A stretch of 64,000 nt of DNA, taken from the NCBI GenBank assembly GCA_965115885.1, contig OZ220479.1, forward strand, positions 2,914,001 through 2,978,000, read 5' to 3'. A program made the translations under genes and the position numbers. This DNA comes from BD2-11 sp965115885 (lineage in GTDB: Bacteria; Gemmatimonadota; Gemmatimonadetes; Longimicrobiales; Gaopeijiaceae). This document shows, one piece after another, positions 18,871 through 29,778 of this stretch. Under the pieces are notes generated by a model, which saw only the letters and a program-made list of their open reading frames with translations, ran no database searches and was not told the DNA's origin. Position 1 is the first letter of the stretch. The number at the start of each line of letters is the position of its first letter.

Positions 18871-19031
18871 AGCGTCGAGCTCGGCGGTAGAGGCGGAGAG
18901 GCCCTCCCGGAGAGAAGCGCACTGGCATCGTACCCGCCGGTGCGTGCATCATGCGTCCGAGCGGGCGCGTTGCGGAGCCGCATGCGCCCGCGCTTCCCTC
19001 GCCCGTCCCCCCGCTCCGGAGGATCTTCCAG

Positions 19032-20648
19032 ATGCGTCCGCTTCAACCTTGGCCCGGCTCCCGCGGCCCGAGTGCCGCAGTCCTCGCTCTCGTCGTTGCG
19101 GCGCTCGCCCGGTGCGCGCCCGCCGGGGACGCTCCCGAAGCGGGGGAGCGGGCGGCGGCCTCGGGCGATGTCAACCGCATGGTCGAGCTTCTGGCCGGAG
19201 GGCAGCCCGTTTTCGGCGTTTTTTCGGGCGAACACACGCGCGAGCAGGGCGCGCGCGTAGCCCGAAATCGCGAGGCCGACTTCGTCTTCTACTCGCTCGA
19301 GTCGGGGCCCTTCGACATCCCCGCGATGGAGGCGTACATGGACGGGATGCGCGAAGGGGCCGGCGACGCAACGCCTCAGCCGGTGGCGTTGCGCATCCCG
19401 CCCATCCGCGACGGGGCCGACTCCGCGCGCGCCCGGACGCGTGCGGGGCTGGACGCCGGCGTCCACTCGATCGTCTACCCCCATGTGGAAAGCGCCGGAG
19501 AGGCCGAGTTGGCGGTGGACGCGCTCGGGGACGCGGCGTGGCCGGGCAACCCGGACGGGCACTTGGCGAACGTCCTCGTCGTCGAGGACCGGGTCGGGAT
19601 CAAGCGCGCGGCCGAAATCGTGCGCACCCCCGGGGTGGGGGCGGTGATCCCCGGCCCGGGCGACCTGCGGCGCGCCTACGGGGGAGACGCGGAGGCGGTG
19701 GAGGCCGCCATCCAGACCGTCCTGGCGGAGTGTCTGGCGGCGGGGGTTCCCTGCGGCATCACCGCGGGGCCGGACGACATCGAGGCGCGTCTCGACCAGG
19801 GCTTCCGGTTGATCATCGTCACCTCGCCGGAGGCGCTCGCGATCGGACGCGCCCACGCCGGGCGGGCGGAGGCGGAGGTCGCGCGCGCAACCAGCACGAT
19901 CGGGCTCTGGGAACGCAACTTGGCCGCGTTCGGGGCGTTCGTGCCGCCGGAATTCGCGGGGGGCGGCGGGGGCGCGGAGAGAGGGCCGCCGCGCTACACC
20001 GTCGAAGGCGGGCGCGCGCTGGCGCGCAACCCGCTCCTGGACTTCGTCTTCCTGAATCTGGAACGGAGCTGGGATCCGACCGCGGTCGAGGCCGTCGCCG
20101 CCGGTCTCGACGCGCCCGACGCCATCGGTCGCAAAACCCTGCTGGTGCGCATCCCGCCCATCGAACGGGACGGGGAGGAAGCCGCCCGCGCCCGCGTGCG
20201 GGAGGCGCTCGAGCTCGGCGCCGACGGGGTCGTTCTGCCGCATGTGCGCAACGTCGCGGAGGCGCGCGCCGCGGCGAGCTTCTTCGAGGACGCGGGCGCG
20301 GACGTGTGGTCGCCCGCCAATCCGGACGGCTCGGTGATCGCGATGCTCATGGTCGAGGATCCGGACGCGGTCGCCGAGGCCGCCGCCATCGCCGACGTGG
20401 GCGGCTACAGCGTGCTGGCGTGCGGCATCGGGAGCCTCGCCGGAGCGCTCGGCGGGGACCGCGCGGCGGCCGAACGCGGCAACCGGACCGTGCTCGAGGA
20501 AGCCACGCGCGCCGGGCTGGCCGACATGATCACCGCGAACGCCGACGACGTCGAGCGACGCGTGCGCGAGGGATTTCTCGGCCTCCTGATGCAGGTGGAC
20601 GACGTCGAGGCGGCCATCCCTCTGGGCAGGCGCGCGGCGGGCCGGTAA
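19032..20648 (+). CDS. Exported tandem HpcH/HpaI aldolase-like protein
   Basis: Residues about 40-260 and 285-530 of this 538-residue protein are two diverged copies of the HpcH/HpaI (2-keto-3-deoxy-acid aldolase) barrel. Both keep the conserved arginine (ALRIPPI and LVRIPPI), the HV-containing strand after it, and the metal-binding glutamate (VVEDRVGI and MVEDPDAV). The catalytic histidine of the usual EH pair is replaced (LESG, LERS). The metal-binding aspartate before GPxDL is glycine in domain one, and domain two has GIGSLAG instead. An N-terminal hydrophobic segment ending LARC suggests export, possibly as a lipoprotein, although Arg before the Cys is unusual. It is therefore likely a non-aldolase or atypical enzyme outside the cytoplasm. 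The start at 19032 best fits the export signal. Confidence 0.8.
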   Translation: MRPLQPWPGSRGPSAAVLALVVAALARCAPAGDAPEAGERAAASGDVNRMVELLAGGQPVFGVFSGEHTREQGARVARNREADFVFYSLESGPFDIPAMEAYMDGMREGAGDATPQPVALRIPPIRDGADSARARTRAGLDAGVHSIVYPHVESAGEAELAVDALGDAAWPGNPDGHLANVLVVEDRVGIKRAAEIVRTPGVGAVIPGPGDLRRAYGGDAEAVEAAIQTVLAECLAAGVPCGITAGPDDIEARLDQGFRLIIVTSPEALAIGRAHAGRAEAEVARATSTIGLWERNLAAFGAFVPPEFAGGGGGAERGPPRYTVEGGRALARNPLLDFVFLNLERSWDPTAVEAVAAGLDAPDAIGRKTLLVRIPPIERDGEEAARARVREALELGADGVVLPHVRNVAEARAAASFFEDAGADVWSPANPDGSVIAMLMVEDPDAVAEAAAIADVGGYSVLACGIGSLAGALGGDRAAAERGNRTVLEEATRAGLADMITANADDVERRVREGFLGLLMQVDDVEAAIPLGRRAAGR

Positions 20649-20720
20649 CCGGCGGAGCGCAAGCCTCGTTCTCCCGCTCCTGCCCCCCCGGAAGCGCGGG
20701 GCCAGGGAGAGCGTCGGCGT

Positions 20721-21862
20721 TCAGGCCGCTCCCTTCCCGCAGACCGCGGAGAGGAGAACCCGCTCCACCGCGGCGCTGGTCGCTTCCCACGAGAGCGATT
20801 CGGCGTAGCGGCGCGCCCCTTCTCCCAACCGCTCGCGCAGGTCGGAGTCCGCAACCAGCCGACGAATCGCCCCGGCCAGGGCATCGACGTTCCCGTGCGG
20901 GACGAGCACTCCGGTTTCTCCGTCCACCACCGCCTCGCGCAAGCCGGGAGCGTCGCTCGCCACCGACGGGGTGCCGCAGGCGCCGGCTTCCAGGACGGTG
21001 ATCCCCCACCCCTCCTTGCTGGAGGCGAGCCCGTGCACCCACGACGTGCGCATCAGGTCGATTTTCGTCCTCTCGTCCACGAACCCCAGGAAGACGACGC
21101 GATCCGCCACGCCCGACTTCTCCACCAACCGTTCGAGTTCCGGTCGCCCGTCGCCCGCGCCGGCGATGAGGAAATCGACGTGCAACCCCTCCCTCGCGAG
21201 CTTCGCCACCGCCCGCACGAGAAGATCCACCCCCTTGTAGCGCTTCAGACGCCCCAAGTACAGGAGAGAAGCCCGGGAGGTCCTGTCCCCCTCCGGATGG
21301 GGCGTGTGGAGGGTCGTGTCGACGCCGACCGGAACGACCTCGACGGGGGCGCGCAGTCCACGCGCCGCCAAGTCGTCGCGCGTGCTCCGCGAGACCGCGA
21401 TCGTGGGCAACCCCCGGTACGCCAAGGGAAGCGGTCGCTCCAACAGCCACGTCATGGCCGCGAGAGGAAACGGCGCCTCGCTGAAGGCGGTGGCGCCGAA
21501 CAGATGATGCACGAGCGGAACCACGGGGGCTCCCACCCACCAGGGAGAGAAGAGCGGGACCTTGTTGAGATTGTCGACGACCACGTCCCAGCGCTCGTCC
21601 CGCAGATGATGCTGGAAGTACAGGGGCGCGGCGACGGAGAAGGTGTAGCGCCCGCCCGTTCTGTGAACCTCGATGCCGTCCAACCGCACGCGGGACCGGC
21701 ACCCCGGGAAACCGGAGGCCAGCAACGCGACCTCGTAGCCGCGCCGGGCGAGGCGACCGAAGACCTGGTGGACGTGTTCCTCCGCGCCTCCCGCCTGCGG
21801 ATTTTCCCGGTCCTGCCAATTCAGAACGAGGATGGTGCGCACGGCTTCGCGTCCCGGCTCCT

Positions 21863-21866
<4 letters not shown>
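20721..21866 (-). CDS. GT4 family glycosyltransferase
   Basis: This is a retaining GT-B glycosyltransferase of 381 residues that transfers a sugar from a nucleotide-sugar donor. The N-terminal acceptor domain begins TILVLNWQDRENPQAGGAEE with the Gly-rich loop of family 4. The C-terminal donor domain has LLYLGRLKRYKGVDLLVRA, and the EX7E motif is in SSKEGWGITVLEAGACGTPS. The start is taken as the GTG at 21866, which overlaps the glnS stop as GTGA; an alternative GTG at 21842 would remove eight residues. Coupling to glnS rather than to polysaccharide genes is unusual. Substrate is unknown; a cell-envelope or glycolipid role is the usual expectation for this type. Confidence 0.88.
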
Positions 21867-23607
<1,741 letters not shown>

Positions 23608-23611
<4 letters not shown>

Positions 23612-24846
23612 GTCCTCCCCGCCCTCGGCCGCTTCGCCAGAACGTCCAGCACGTAGTCGACGTCGGCCTCGGTATGGTCGGCGTTGATCTGGGCGCGAAT
23701 CTCCTCGTCCCCGCGCGGAACCACGGGAAAGGTCAAACCGGTGGCCAGGACGCCGTGGTCGCGCAAATGGCGCACCAGTTCGTGCGTGCGGGCCGTGTCG
23801 CGGATCATCAGCGGAACCACCGGATGATCTCCTTCGAGAACCTCGATTCCGAGCCGCTTCAGACCCTCCTCGAAGCGCCGGACGAGCGAGCGCAGGCGGT
23901 CGAGCAGCCGCACGCCCTCCGCGCTGTCGAGAATCTCCAGCGCCTCGAGCGCGGCGCGCGCCTCCCCGGGCGTGATCGGGTTCGAGTAGACGTAGAACGG
24001 GGCGCTCTCGCGCAGGTGGCGCACCAGCGCGGCGTGGGTCGCCACGTAGCCGCCGTTGACCCCGAGCGCTTTTCCCAAAGTCGCCACCAGAACGTCGGCG
24101 GGAGGGGACCCCGTGCATTCCTCCGTGCCCCGTCCGGTGGCGCCGATGGCGCCCACCCCGTGGGAATCGTCCAGCACCACCACCACGTTCTCCGGGAAGT
24201 CGGAGTCGCGTCGGCGGGCGATCTCCATGATCTCGTCCACGGGCGCGTGCACGCCGCGCATGCTGAAGACGCCGTCGGTGACCACGACGGCGCGACGGGC
24301 GTTGCCGGCCGCCTTCTCCAGGGCCCGCTCCAAAGCGCGCATGTCGAGGTGCGGATACACCGCCTTCGACCGGGGACGCGCGAGCCGGACCGCGTTGATG
24401 ATGGAGTTGTGATTGAGCTCGTCGGAGACCAACGCGGTGTCGGAATCGACGAGCGGAACCAGGCAACCCACCACCGCCGCGTAGGCGGAGGAGAACAGCA
24501 TCGCCTCCGCGCGTCCGTGGAAGCGGGCCAGCCGACGCTCCAGCTCCACGTGCGCGGCGTAGGTCCCGCTGATGAAACGCACCGCCCCCGGGCCGGCCCC
24601 GAACGCCCGCGCCTCGGCCTCTCCCGCCGCGACGACCTCGGGTCGCAGACTCATCCCCAAGTAGGAGTTGGAGTTGAGGCGGATGAAGGCGCGCTCGCCC
24701 TCGCCCGCCAGCCTGAACCGAGGACCGCGATCCCCCCGGGGCGCCTCCACGGCGGCGACGACGGCCTCGGCGCCCTTGGCGATCCCCTTGCGTTCCAGCT
24801 CGCGGACGCGGGCGTCCAGCGCGGCGGTCAGGCGGTCGAGGGGCAT
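23608..24846 (-). CDS. kbl: 2-amino-3-ketobutyrate CoA ligase (glycine C-acetyltransferase)
   Basis: This PLP-dependent alpha-oxoamine synthase of 412 residues cleaves 2-amino-3-ketobutyrate with CoA to glycine and acetyl-CoA, the second step of threonine catabolism. It has the family's NSNSYLGMSLRPEVV, the SGTYAAHVELERRLA stretch and the aspartate motif VVVLDDSHGVGAIG. The PLP lysine lies in VLVATLGKALGVNGGY. Family members (Kbl, BioF, HemA, Spt) share this fold. Kbl is favoured because the next gene upstream encodes an SDR-type threonine dehydrogenase. The N-terminus is slightly longer than the usual 395-400 residues. The gene is coupled to glnS downstream through GTGA and is 28 bases from the dehydrogenase gene. 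Confidence 0.92.
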
Positions 24847-24874
24847 GGCGTCTCCCGGGTCCTGCGGACGGGGA

Positions 24875-25846
24875 TCAGGGGGTGGATTCGGAGCGCGCGC
24901 CTGCGGGCTCGCGCGCTCTCAGGCGCGCGAGCATGTCCGCGGCCATGCCGACGAGATCGTACTTGGCGCGCCACCCCCACTCTTCGCGCGCCGCGGAGTC
25001 GTCGAGACGCCGGGGCCACGAGTCGGCGATGGCCTGTCGCAACGGATCCACCCGGTACTCCATGCGGAAGCGCGGCAAGCGGCGCGCGATCTCGGCGGCG
25101 AGCGCCCGGGGGGTGAGCTGCATGGCGGTGACGTTGTAGGCGTTCCGGTGCGCGAGCCGGTCCGGATCCGCCTGCATCAGCTCGATCGCGGCGCGGACGG
25201 CGTCCGGCATGTACATCATGTCCAGCTGCGTGTCGGGACGCAGAAAGCAGGAATAGGCGCCGCACTCGACCGCCGAGCGGAAGACGTCCACGGCGTAGTC
25301 GGTGGTGCCGCCGCCGGGCTCGGTCGCATGCGAGATCAGGCCCGGAAAGCGCACGCCGCGGGCGTCGACGCCGAAGCGCCGGTGATAGAAGTCGCAGACC
25401 ATCTCGCCCGCGGCCTTGGTGACGCCGTACATGGTGGTGGGCCGCTGAGCCGCCTCTTGGGGCACGTCGTCGAGCGGAATCGAAGGGCCGAAGCTCGCGA
25501 TGGAGCTGGGGAAGAAGACCGCCGCGCCTTGCGCGCGCGCCGCCTCGAGGACGTTGATCAGGCCGCCCATGTTGACCCGGTACGCCAGCCGAGGGCGTTC
25601 TTCGCCCGCGACCGACAGGAGCGCCGCGAGGTGGAACACGGTGTCGGGGCGAAAACGTCGCAGCGTCGCCAGCACGGCGTCCCCGTCCGTGCAGTCGAGA
25701 GACGCGAAAGGGCCGCCCAGCGTCGCTTCCGCGTCCGGACGCAGATCGGTGGCGAGCACGTTCTCCCACCCGTGGAGGGCGCGCAACGCGGCGACCAGCT
25801 CGGTGCCCACCTGGCCGCCGCCGCCGACCACCAGAGCCCGCTTCAT
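24875..25846 (-). CDS. L-threonine 3-dehydrogenase, SDR/epimerase type
   Basis: This NAD-dependent dehydrogenase of 323 residues belongs to the extended SDR family. The Rossmann motif is VVGGGGQVGTELVAALR and the catalytic Tyr-Lys pair is in MYGVTKAAGEM, with the active-site serine in FFPSSIASFG. GVRFPGLISHATEPGGGTTD and the DTQLDMMYMPDAVRAAIELM stretch match SDR-type threonine dehydrogenases. It should oxidise L-threonine to 2-amino-3-ketobutyrate, the substrate of the Kbl encoded next on the same transcript. Without the neighbour it could be called a generic NAD-dependent epimerase; context makes the threonine role likely. The ATG at 25846 is immediately before the Rossmann fold. Confidence 0.88.
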   Translation of the reverse strand: MKRALVVGGGGQVGTELVAALRALHGWENVLATDLRPDAEATLGGPFASLDCTDGDAVLATLRRFRPDTVFHLAALLSVAGEERPRLAYRVNMGGLINVLEAARAQGAAVFFPSSIASFGPSIPLDDVPQEAAQRPTTMYGVTKAAGEMVCDFYHRRFGVDARGVRFPGLISHATEPGGGTTDYAVDVFRSAVECGAYSCFLRPDTQLDMMYMPDAVRAAIELMQADPDRLAHRNAYNVTAMQLTPRALAAEIARRLPRFRMEYRVDPLRQAIADSWPRRLDDSAAREEWGWRAKYDLVGMAADMLARLRAREPAGARSESTP

Positions 25847-25874
25847 CCGCCGCCGCCGATCCTTACCGGCGCCT

Positions 25875-26600
25875 TCATCTCTTTCGGGGACGGCTGGGTC
25901 TCAGCTCGACCCGGCTGGGAAGCGCGCGGCCCGGGTAGGCCAACAGATCCACCACGGCGCGGGCGACGTCCTCCGGATCCAACTTCCAGCCGCGTTCGGC
26001 GGACTGGCCGCGGAAGCCGGTGTTGACGCTTCCGGGCATGACGAGACTCACACGGACGTCGCGGTGGCGCAGGTCGAGCATCATGGCCTCGGTCATGCCG
26101 AGCAGGCCGAATTTGCTGGCGTTGTATCCGGTTCCTCCGGCGAAGGCGTTGCGCCCCGCGAGCGATCCGACGTTGACGATCCAGCCTCCGCCGTCGGCCT
26201 CCAGATGAGGCACGGCGGCCCGGGAACAGTAGAAGACGCCGCCCAGGTTGGTGTCGATCTGCAGACGCCAGTCGTCGACGGAGAGCTCGTCGATGGGAGC
26301 GAATCGGCCCCATCCGGCGTTGTTGACCAGCACGTCCAGCCGCCCGAAACGCTCGGCCGCGGAATCGACCAGGCGCCGACACGCTGCGGGATCGCGTACG
26401 TCGCAGGAGATCCCGATGGCGCGCCCTGAGCCCAAGGCATCCACCTCGGCCGCCACCCGGCGGACGTCCGCATCGCTTCTGGAGCTTATCGCGACGTCGG
26501 CCCCGCGCCGCGCGAGCGCCCGCGCGATCTCGAGCCCGATGCCGCGCGTGCTTCCCGTGACGACGCACGCCCTGCCGGCCGAATTTTCGGGTTCGCTCAT
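25875..26600 (-). CDS. Classical SDR family oxidoreductase
   Basis: This is a cytoplasmic short-chain dehydrogenase of 241 residues. It has a full set of classical motifs: TGSTRGIGLEIARALA for NAD(P) binding, DVLVNNAGWGRF, the catalytic serine in VNVGSLAGRNAF and the Tyr-Lys pair in GYNASKFG. The PGSVNTGF turn follows. The substrate cannot be read from sequence; FabG-like ketoreductase or polyol dehydrogenase activities are the common alternatives. It lies 28 bases upstream of the threonine dehydrogenase gene on the same strand, so it may head that operon. The start ATG at 26600 follows directly after a short tandem repeat. Confidence 0.88.
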   Translation of the reverse strand: MSEPENSAGRACVVTGSTRGIGLEIARALARRGADVAISSRSDADVRRVAAEVDALGSGRAIGISCDVRDPAACRRLVDSAAERFGRLDVLVNNAGWGRFAPIDELSVDDWRLQIDTNLGGVFYCSRAAVPHLEADGGGWIVNVGSLAGRNAFAGGTGYNASKFGLLGMTEAMMLDLRHRDVRVSLVMPGSVNTGFRGQSAERGWKLDPEDVARAVVDLLAYPGRALPSRVELRPSRPRKR

Positions 26601-26601
26601 A

Positions 26602-26639
26602 TCGTTTGCCGCCTGCCGCGTCGTTTGCCGCCTGCCGTG
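26602..26639. repeat. 19-bp tandem repeat in SDR leader
   Basis: A 19-base unit beginning TCGTTTGCCGCCTGCCG occurs twice, head to tail (26602-26620 and 26621-26639), with one mismatch near the end. It lies immediately upstream of the SDR start at 26600 and would be in its 5' leader, where it could affect ribosome access. It is probably a simple slippage duplication. Confidence 0.8.
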
Positions 26640-26744
26640 GGCTCCCGGTAGCTTTTTCGCGTTCTCGTCGCGGCGCCCTTCGCGGTCGCCTGCGGATTTC
26701 GAAGGTGGCCGCACGCGGCCCGGAAGAAAAGGGGGCCGACGCCG

Positions 26745-27548
26745 GTGAGCCGCTTCCCCTCCCCGAGCGATCCGTCCCCGGACGCGTCCGGCCGCCAACC
26801 CGCCGAACGCGACGCGGCGCGCCCCGGAACCAGGGTGGCCTTGGTGACGGGGGGAGCCGTGCGCGTCGGGCGCGCCATCGCCCTGGCGCTGGCGGACGCG
26901 GGCATGGACGTGGTCGTGGGATATCACGGATCCGCCGCCGCCGCGCAGGAGGTCGTGGCGGAAGCGGAGCGCAGGGGACGGCGCGCCCTCGCCGTCCGGG
27001 CCGACCTTTCCACGGGCGTCGGCGCGAGACGGCTGGCCGAGACCGCGACCACCGTTTGGGGGCGTCTCGACCTGTTGGTCAACAACGCCTCCACTTTCGT
27101 CGCCACGCCGTTCGATCGGGTCGGCGAAGAGGAATGGAACCGGGTGATGGCGGTCAACCTGAAGGCGCCCTTCCTGCTCGTCCAAGCCACCGCGGCGGCG
27201 CTCGCCGACGTCCGCGGAAACGTGGTCAACATCGCCGACCTGTCGGCGCTTCGGCCGTGGGCGCGCTACCCCCACCACTCGGTCTCCAAGGCCGCGCTCG
27301 TCCAACTCACCCGGGTGGCGGCGCGAGCGCTGGCTCCCCGGGTACGCGTCAACGCGGTCGCGCCCGGTTCCGTGCTTCCCGAGGAGGACGCCTCTCGGGA
27401 AGCCGTCCGGGCCGCCGCCCAACGCATCCCCCTGGGTGGCTGGGGCTCGCCCGAGGACGTCGCGCGCACGGTGCTGTTTCTCGACCGTTCGCCCTTCGTG
27501 ACCGGAGCGGTGATCGTGGTGGACGGGGGCGAACACGGCGCCGCCTGA
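26745..27548 (+). CDS. Pteridine reductase-like SDR
   Basis: This SDR of 267 residues has the FolM/PTR1-type cofactor motif TGGAVRVGRAIALALA, in which the TGxxxRIG pattern replaces TGxxxGIG. The pattern suggests NADPH-dependent dihydrofolate or pterin reduction. DLLVNNASTFVATPF corresponds to NNAS of that subgroup, the serine region is VVNIADLSALRPW, and the C-terminus ends in FVTGAVIVVDGGEHG. At the catalytic Tyr-x-x-x-Lys position the sequence reads HSVSK, so the tyrosine is replaced by histidine. That casts doubt on standard chemistry. A GTG start at 26745 follows a purine-rich GGAAGAAAAGGGGG stretch. It is divergent from the SDR at 26600. Confidence 0.82.
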   Translation: MSRFPSPSDPSPDASGRQPAERDAARPGTRVALVTGGAVRVGRAIALALADAGMDVVVGYHGSAAAAQEVVAEAERRGRRALAVRADLSTGVGARRLAETATTVWGRLDLLVNNASTFVATPFDRVGEEEWNRVMAVNLKAPFLLVQATAAALADVRGNVVNIADLSALRPWARYPHHSVSKAALVQLTRVAARALAPRVRVNAVAPGSVLPEEDASREAVRAAAQRIPLGGWGSPEDVARTVLFLDRSPFVTGAVIVVDGGEHGAA

Positions 27549-28709
27549 CGGGTCCCGACGCAACCTCGCGGAAGCGGCCGCTCGTCGCCGCTCGCCCGAG
27601 CGCTTCGCCTCCCGGAGGCCGCGTCGCCGAAGGCGCCGGGAAGGCGCGCGGCGGATCGAGCGAAGGTCGGGGACGTCGGGCCTGCCGCGATTTCGCGAGA
27701 CGAACGGGTTTCCCGCGGTCCACGGCACTCGATGCGCGTGGCGACCGCCGACGTCCCAATGCCCGCCCGCCGATCCCGGATCCCCGCGGGACGGGCTTGG
27801 AAATCCAGGCACGGGATCCCGGACGACGACCAAGCGATGGAGATCGAGCCCATCGAACGCGCCGCAGCCTGCGACTTCGCTCCCGGGTGTCCGCGACCGT
27901 TGCGGCAAGCCTTCGGCCGACGCGTTCGAACGCCGCCGCCAGCGCTGACCGTTCCGTGGCCCGCGAAACCGAGCGCGGCGGACTCGGGCACTCGGTGGCG
28001 CGCTCCTCGTCGATCCGCTCGACGACATCCTCGAGCATCGGGTCGGGAACGTGCATGCGCGCATCGCGCGAAAGCGAAACTCGATCTCTCGAAGCTCTCG
28101 AGTCCTGATTCGCCGCCGTCCCCCGTTCGATGGCCGCTCGGCGGCGTCGACCCCTGCGAATCAACTTCTTGGCGGGGGTCCCGCCCCGGGGCGAACGCAT
28201 GAAAAGCGTCCGCAAGAGGAAAAACGCCCGCCAAATTTCGCGGCCAGCCCATCGCGCTCGGACGTCCCGGACCTCGAACCGACCGAGCGCGGGGAAGCGC
28301 CCCGCCGGCAAGTCCCGTCCGATCGCGTCGGCGCGGCAGGCTCTTCGCGACTCGTCGCTTCGACGTTCGTCTTCACGTCGGAGCGGCGACCATGAACGCC
28401 GACGACGTCAAGCTACGGCGCGGCCAATACGCACGGGCCGGGATTTCGCGGAGGCGCTGGGGGCTCGGGAGCCGCCCGCGCGGTCGCCGCCCATCGGCGC
28501 AACCCCGGCGGCCCTGCATTGTCAGGAATCGTCGGCGGGGCTCGGGCATCGGCCCCGCTCCGACACCTCCTGCCGACCGACGCGGAAAGAAAGCTCGTCG
28601 GAGGGCGGAGACCGCCGACCTCCCGAGCCGGGTCGAACGCGACGCGTTCCGCGCCCGAGGCCTTCGGCGGCGACCGCCCCGGCGCCGAGGAAGGCCGTGC
28701 GGCGGTGCT
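27549..28709. other. Long gap without a supported gene
   Basis: This stretch of more than 1.1 kb has several open frames on both strands, all Arg/Pro/Ser-rich and without start signals, export signals or recognisable domains. A minus-strand stretch around 27900-28060 (text such as MLEDVVERIDEERATE) looks slightly more protein-like and might be a relic. I could not place it in a family. Confidence 0.4.
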
Positions 28710-29720
28710 TCACCCGGACGGGGAAGCCCGGTTTCCGTCCCGAGGCGCCGCGCCCCCCGGACCGCCGTGCGCCAGCCAGCGTTCGGCGTCCAGCGCGGCC
28801 ATGCATCCGGTTCCCGCCGCGCTGACCGCTTGGCGGTAGCGGTCGTCCATCACGTCGCCGGCCGCAAACACCCCGGGCACCGAGGTCTCCGTGCGCCACG
28901 AAGTCGGCAACTCGATGTAGCCGTTGGGCTTGAGCGCCACTTGCCCGTCCAGAAAGCTCGTGTTGGGGGTGTGCCCGATGGCCACGAACATGCCGCCCGC
29001 CTCCAAAACGCTCTTCGCCCCGGTGACGGTGTCCTTCAGCCCGAGCCCGGTGATCACGTCGTCGCCCAGAACCTCGGTCACCACCTTGTTCCACAGGAAC
29101 TCGATCTTCCCGTCGTCGAAGGCGCGCTGTTGCATGATCGCCGAGGCGCGCAACCGGTCGCGCCGATGAATCACGATCACCCGGCCGGCGAACTTGGCCA
29201 TGTAGGTGGCGTCCTCGATGGCGCTGTCCCCCCCGCCCACCACCGCCACCACCCGGCCGCGGAACCAGGGGAGCGCCCCGTCGCACACGGCGCACGCCGA
29301 CACTCCGCCACCGCTCTGCGCGAGGCGTTCCTCGTTGGGAACCCCCAGCCAGCGCGCGTTGGCGCCGGTGGCCACGATCACCGAATCGGCCAAGAGCTCC
29401 TCTCCCCGCCCGGTCACCAGGCGTTTGGGTTGCCCGACCAGCTCCACCTCGACGATGTCGTCGGCGACGACGCGCGCGTCGAAACGCAGGGCCTGCTTGC
29501 GGAAGGCGTCCATCATCTCGGGTCCGGTCACTCCTTCCGGAAAGCCGGGGTAGTTCTCGACCTCGGTCGTGAACATGAGCTGTCCTCCCGGGATCATCGT
29601 GCGGCTGCCCGCCCCTTCCACCACCAGGGGCGAGAGATCGGCGCGCGCCGCGTAGATGGCCGCGGTCCACGCCGCCGGTCCCGATCCGATGATCACGACC
29701 CGTTCGCGTTGTCCAGCCAT
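28710..29720 (-). CDS. trxB: Thioredoxin reductase
   Basis: This FAD/NADPH disulfide reductase of 336 residues regenerates reduced thioredoxin. It has the FAD motif VVIIGSGPAAWTAAIYAARA, the redox-active cysteines in SACAVCDGA (Cys143 and Cys146), and the NADPH motif VVGGGDSAIEDATYMAKFA. HRRDRLRAS contacts the 2'-phosphate of NADPH. The FAD-binding C-terminal GVFAAGDVMDDRYRQAVSAAGTGCMAA is also present. It follows a type-2 ferredoxin-NADP reductase gene with a 58-bp gap, and may be the last gene of the Mla operon transcript. The tail after the AAGTG motif is about 20 residues longer than usual. Confidence 0.95.
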   Translation of the reverse strand: MAGQRERVVIIGSGPAAWTAAIYAARADLSPLVVEGAGSRTMIPGGQLMFTTEVENYPGFPEGVTGPEMMDAFRKQALRFDARVVADDIVEVELVGQPKRLVTGRGEELLADSVIVATGANARWLGVPNEERLAQSGGGVSACAVCDGALPWFRGRVVAVVGGGDSAIEDATYMAKFAGRVIVIHRRDRLRASAIMQQRAFDDGKIEFLWNKVVTEVLGDDVITGLGLKDTVTGAKSVLEAGGMFVAIGHTPNTSFLDGQVALKPNGYIELPTSWRTETSVPGVFAAGDVMDDRYRQAVSAAGTGCMAALDAERWLAHGGPGGAAPRDGNRASPSG

Positions 29721-29778
29721 CTCGCATTCCTCTGTCGCGTTCGAAGCCCGACCCCCTCCCCGCGCGGGAGGCGACCGG

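Noticed and set aside
27900..28060. Possible minus-strand gene relic in the long gap
   Set aside because: A short protein-like stretch is visible, but no family match, start or adjoining frame could be proposed.
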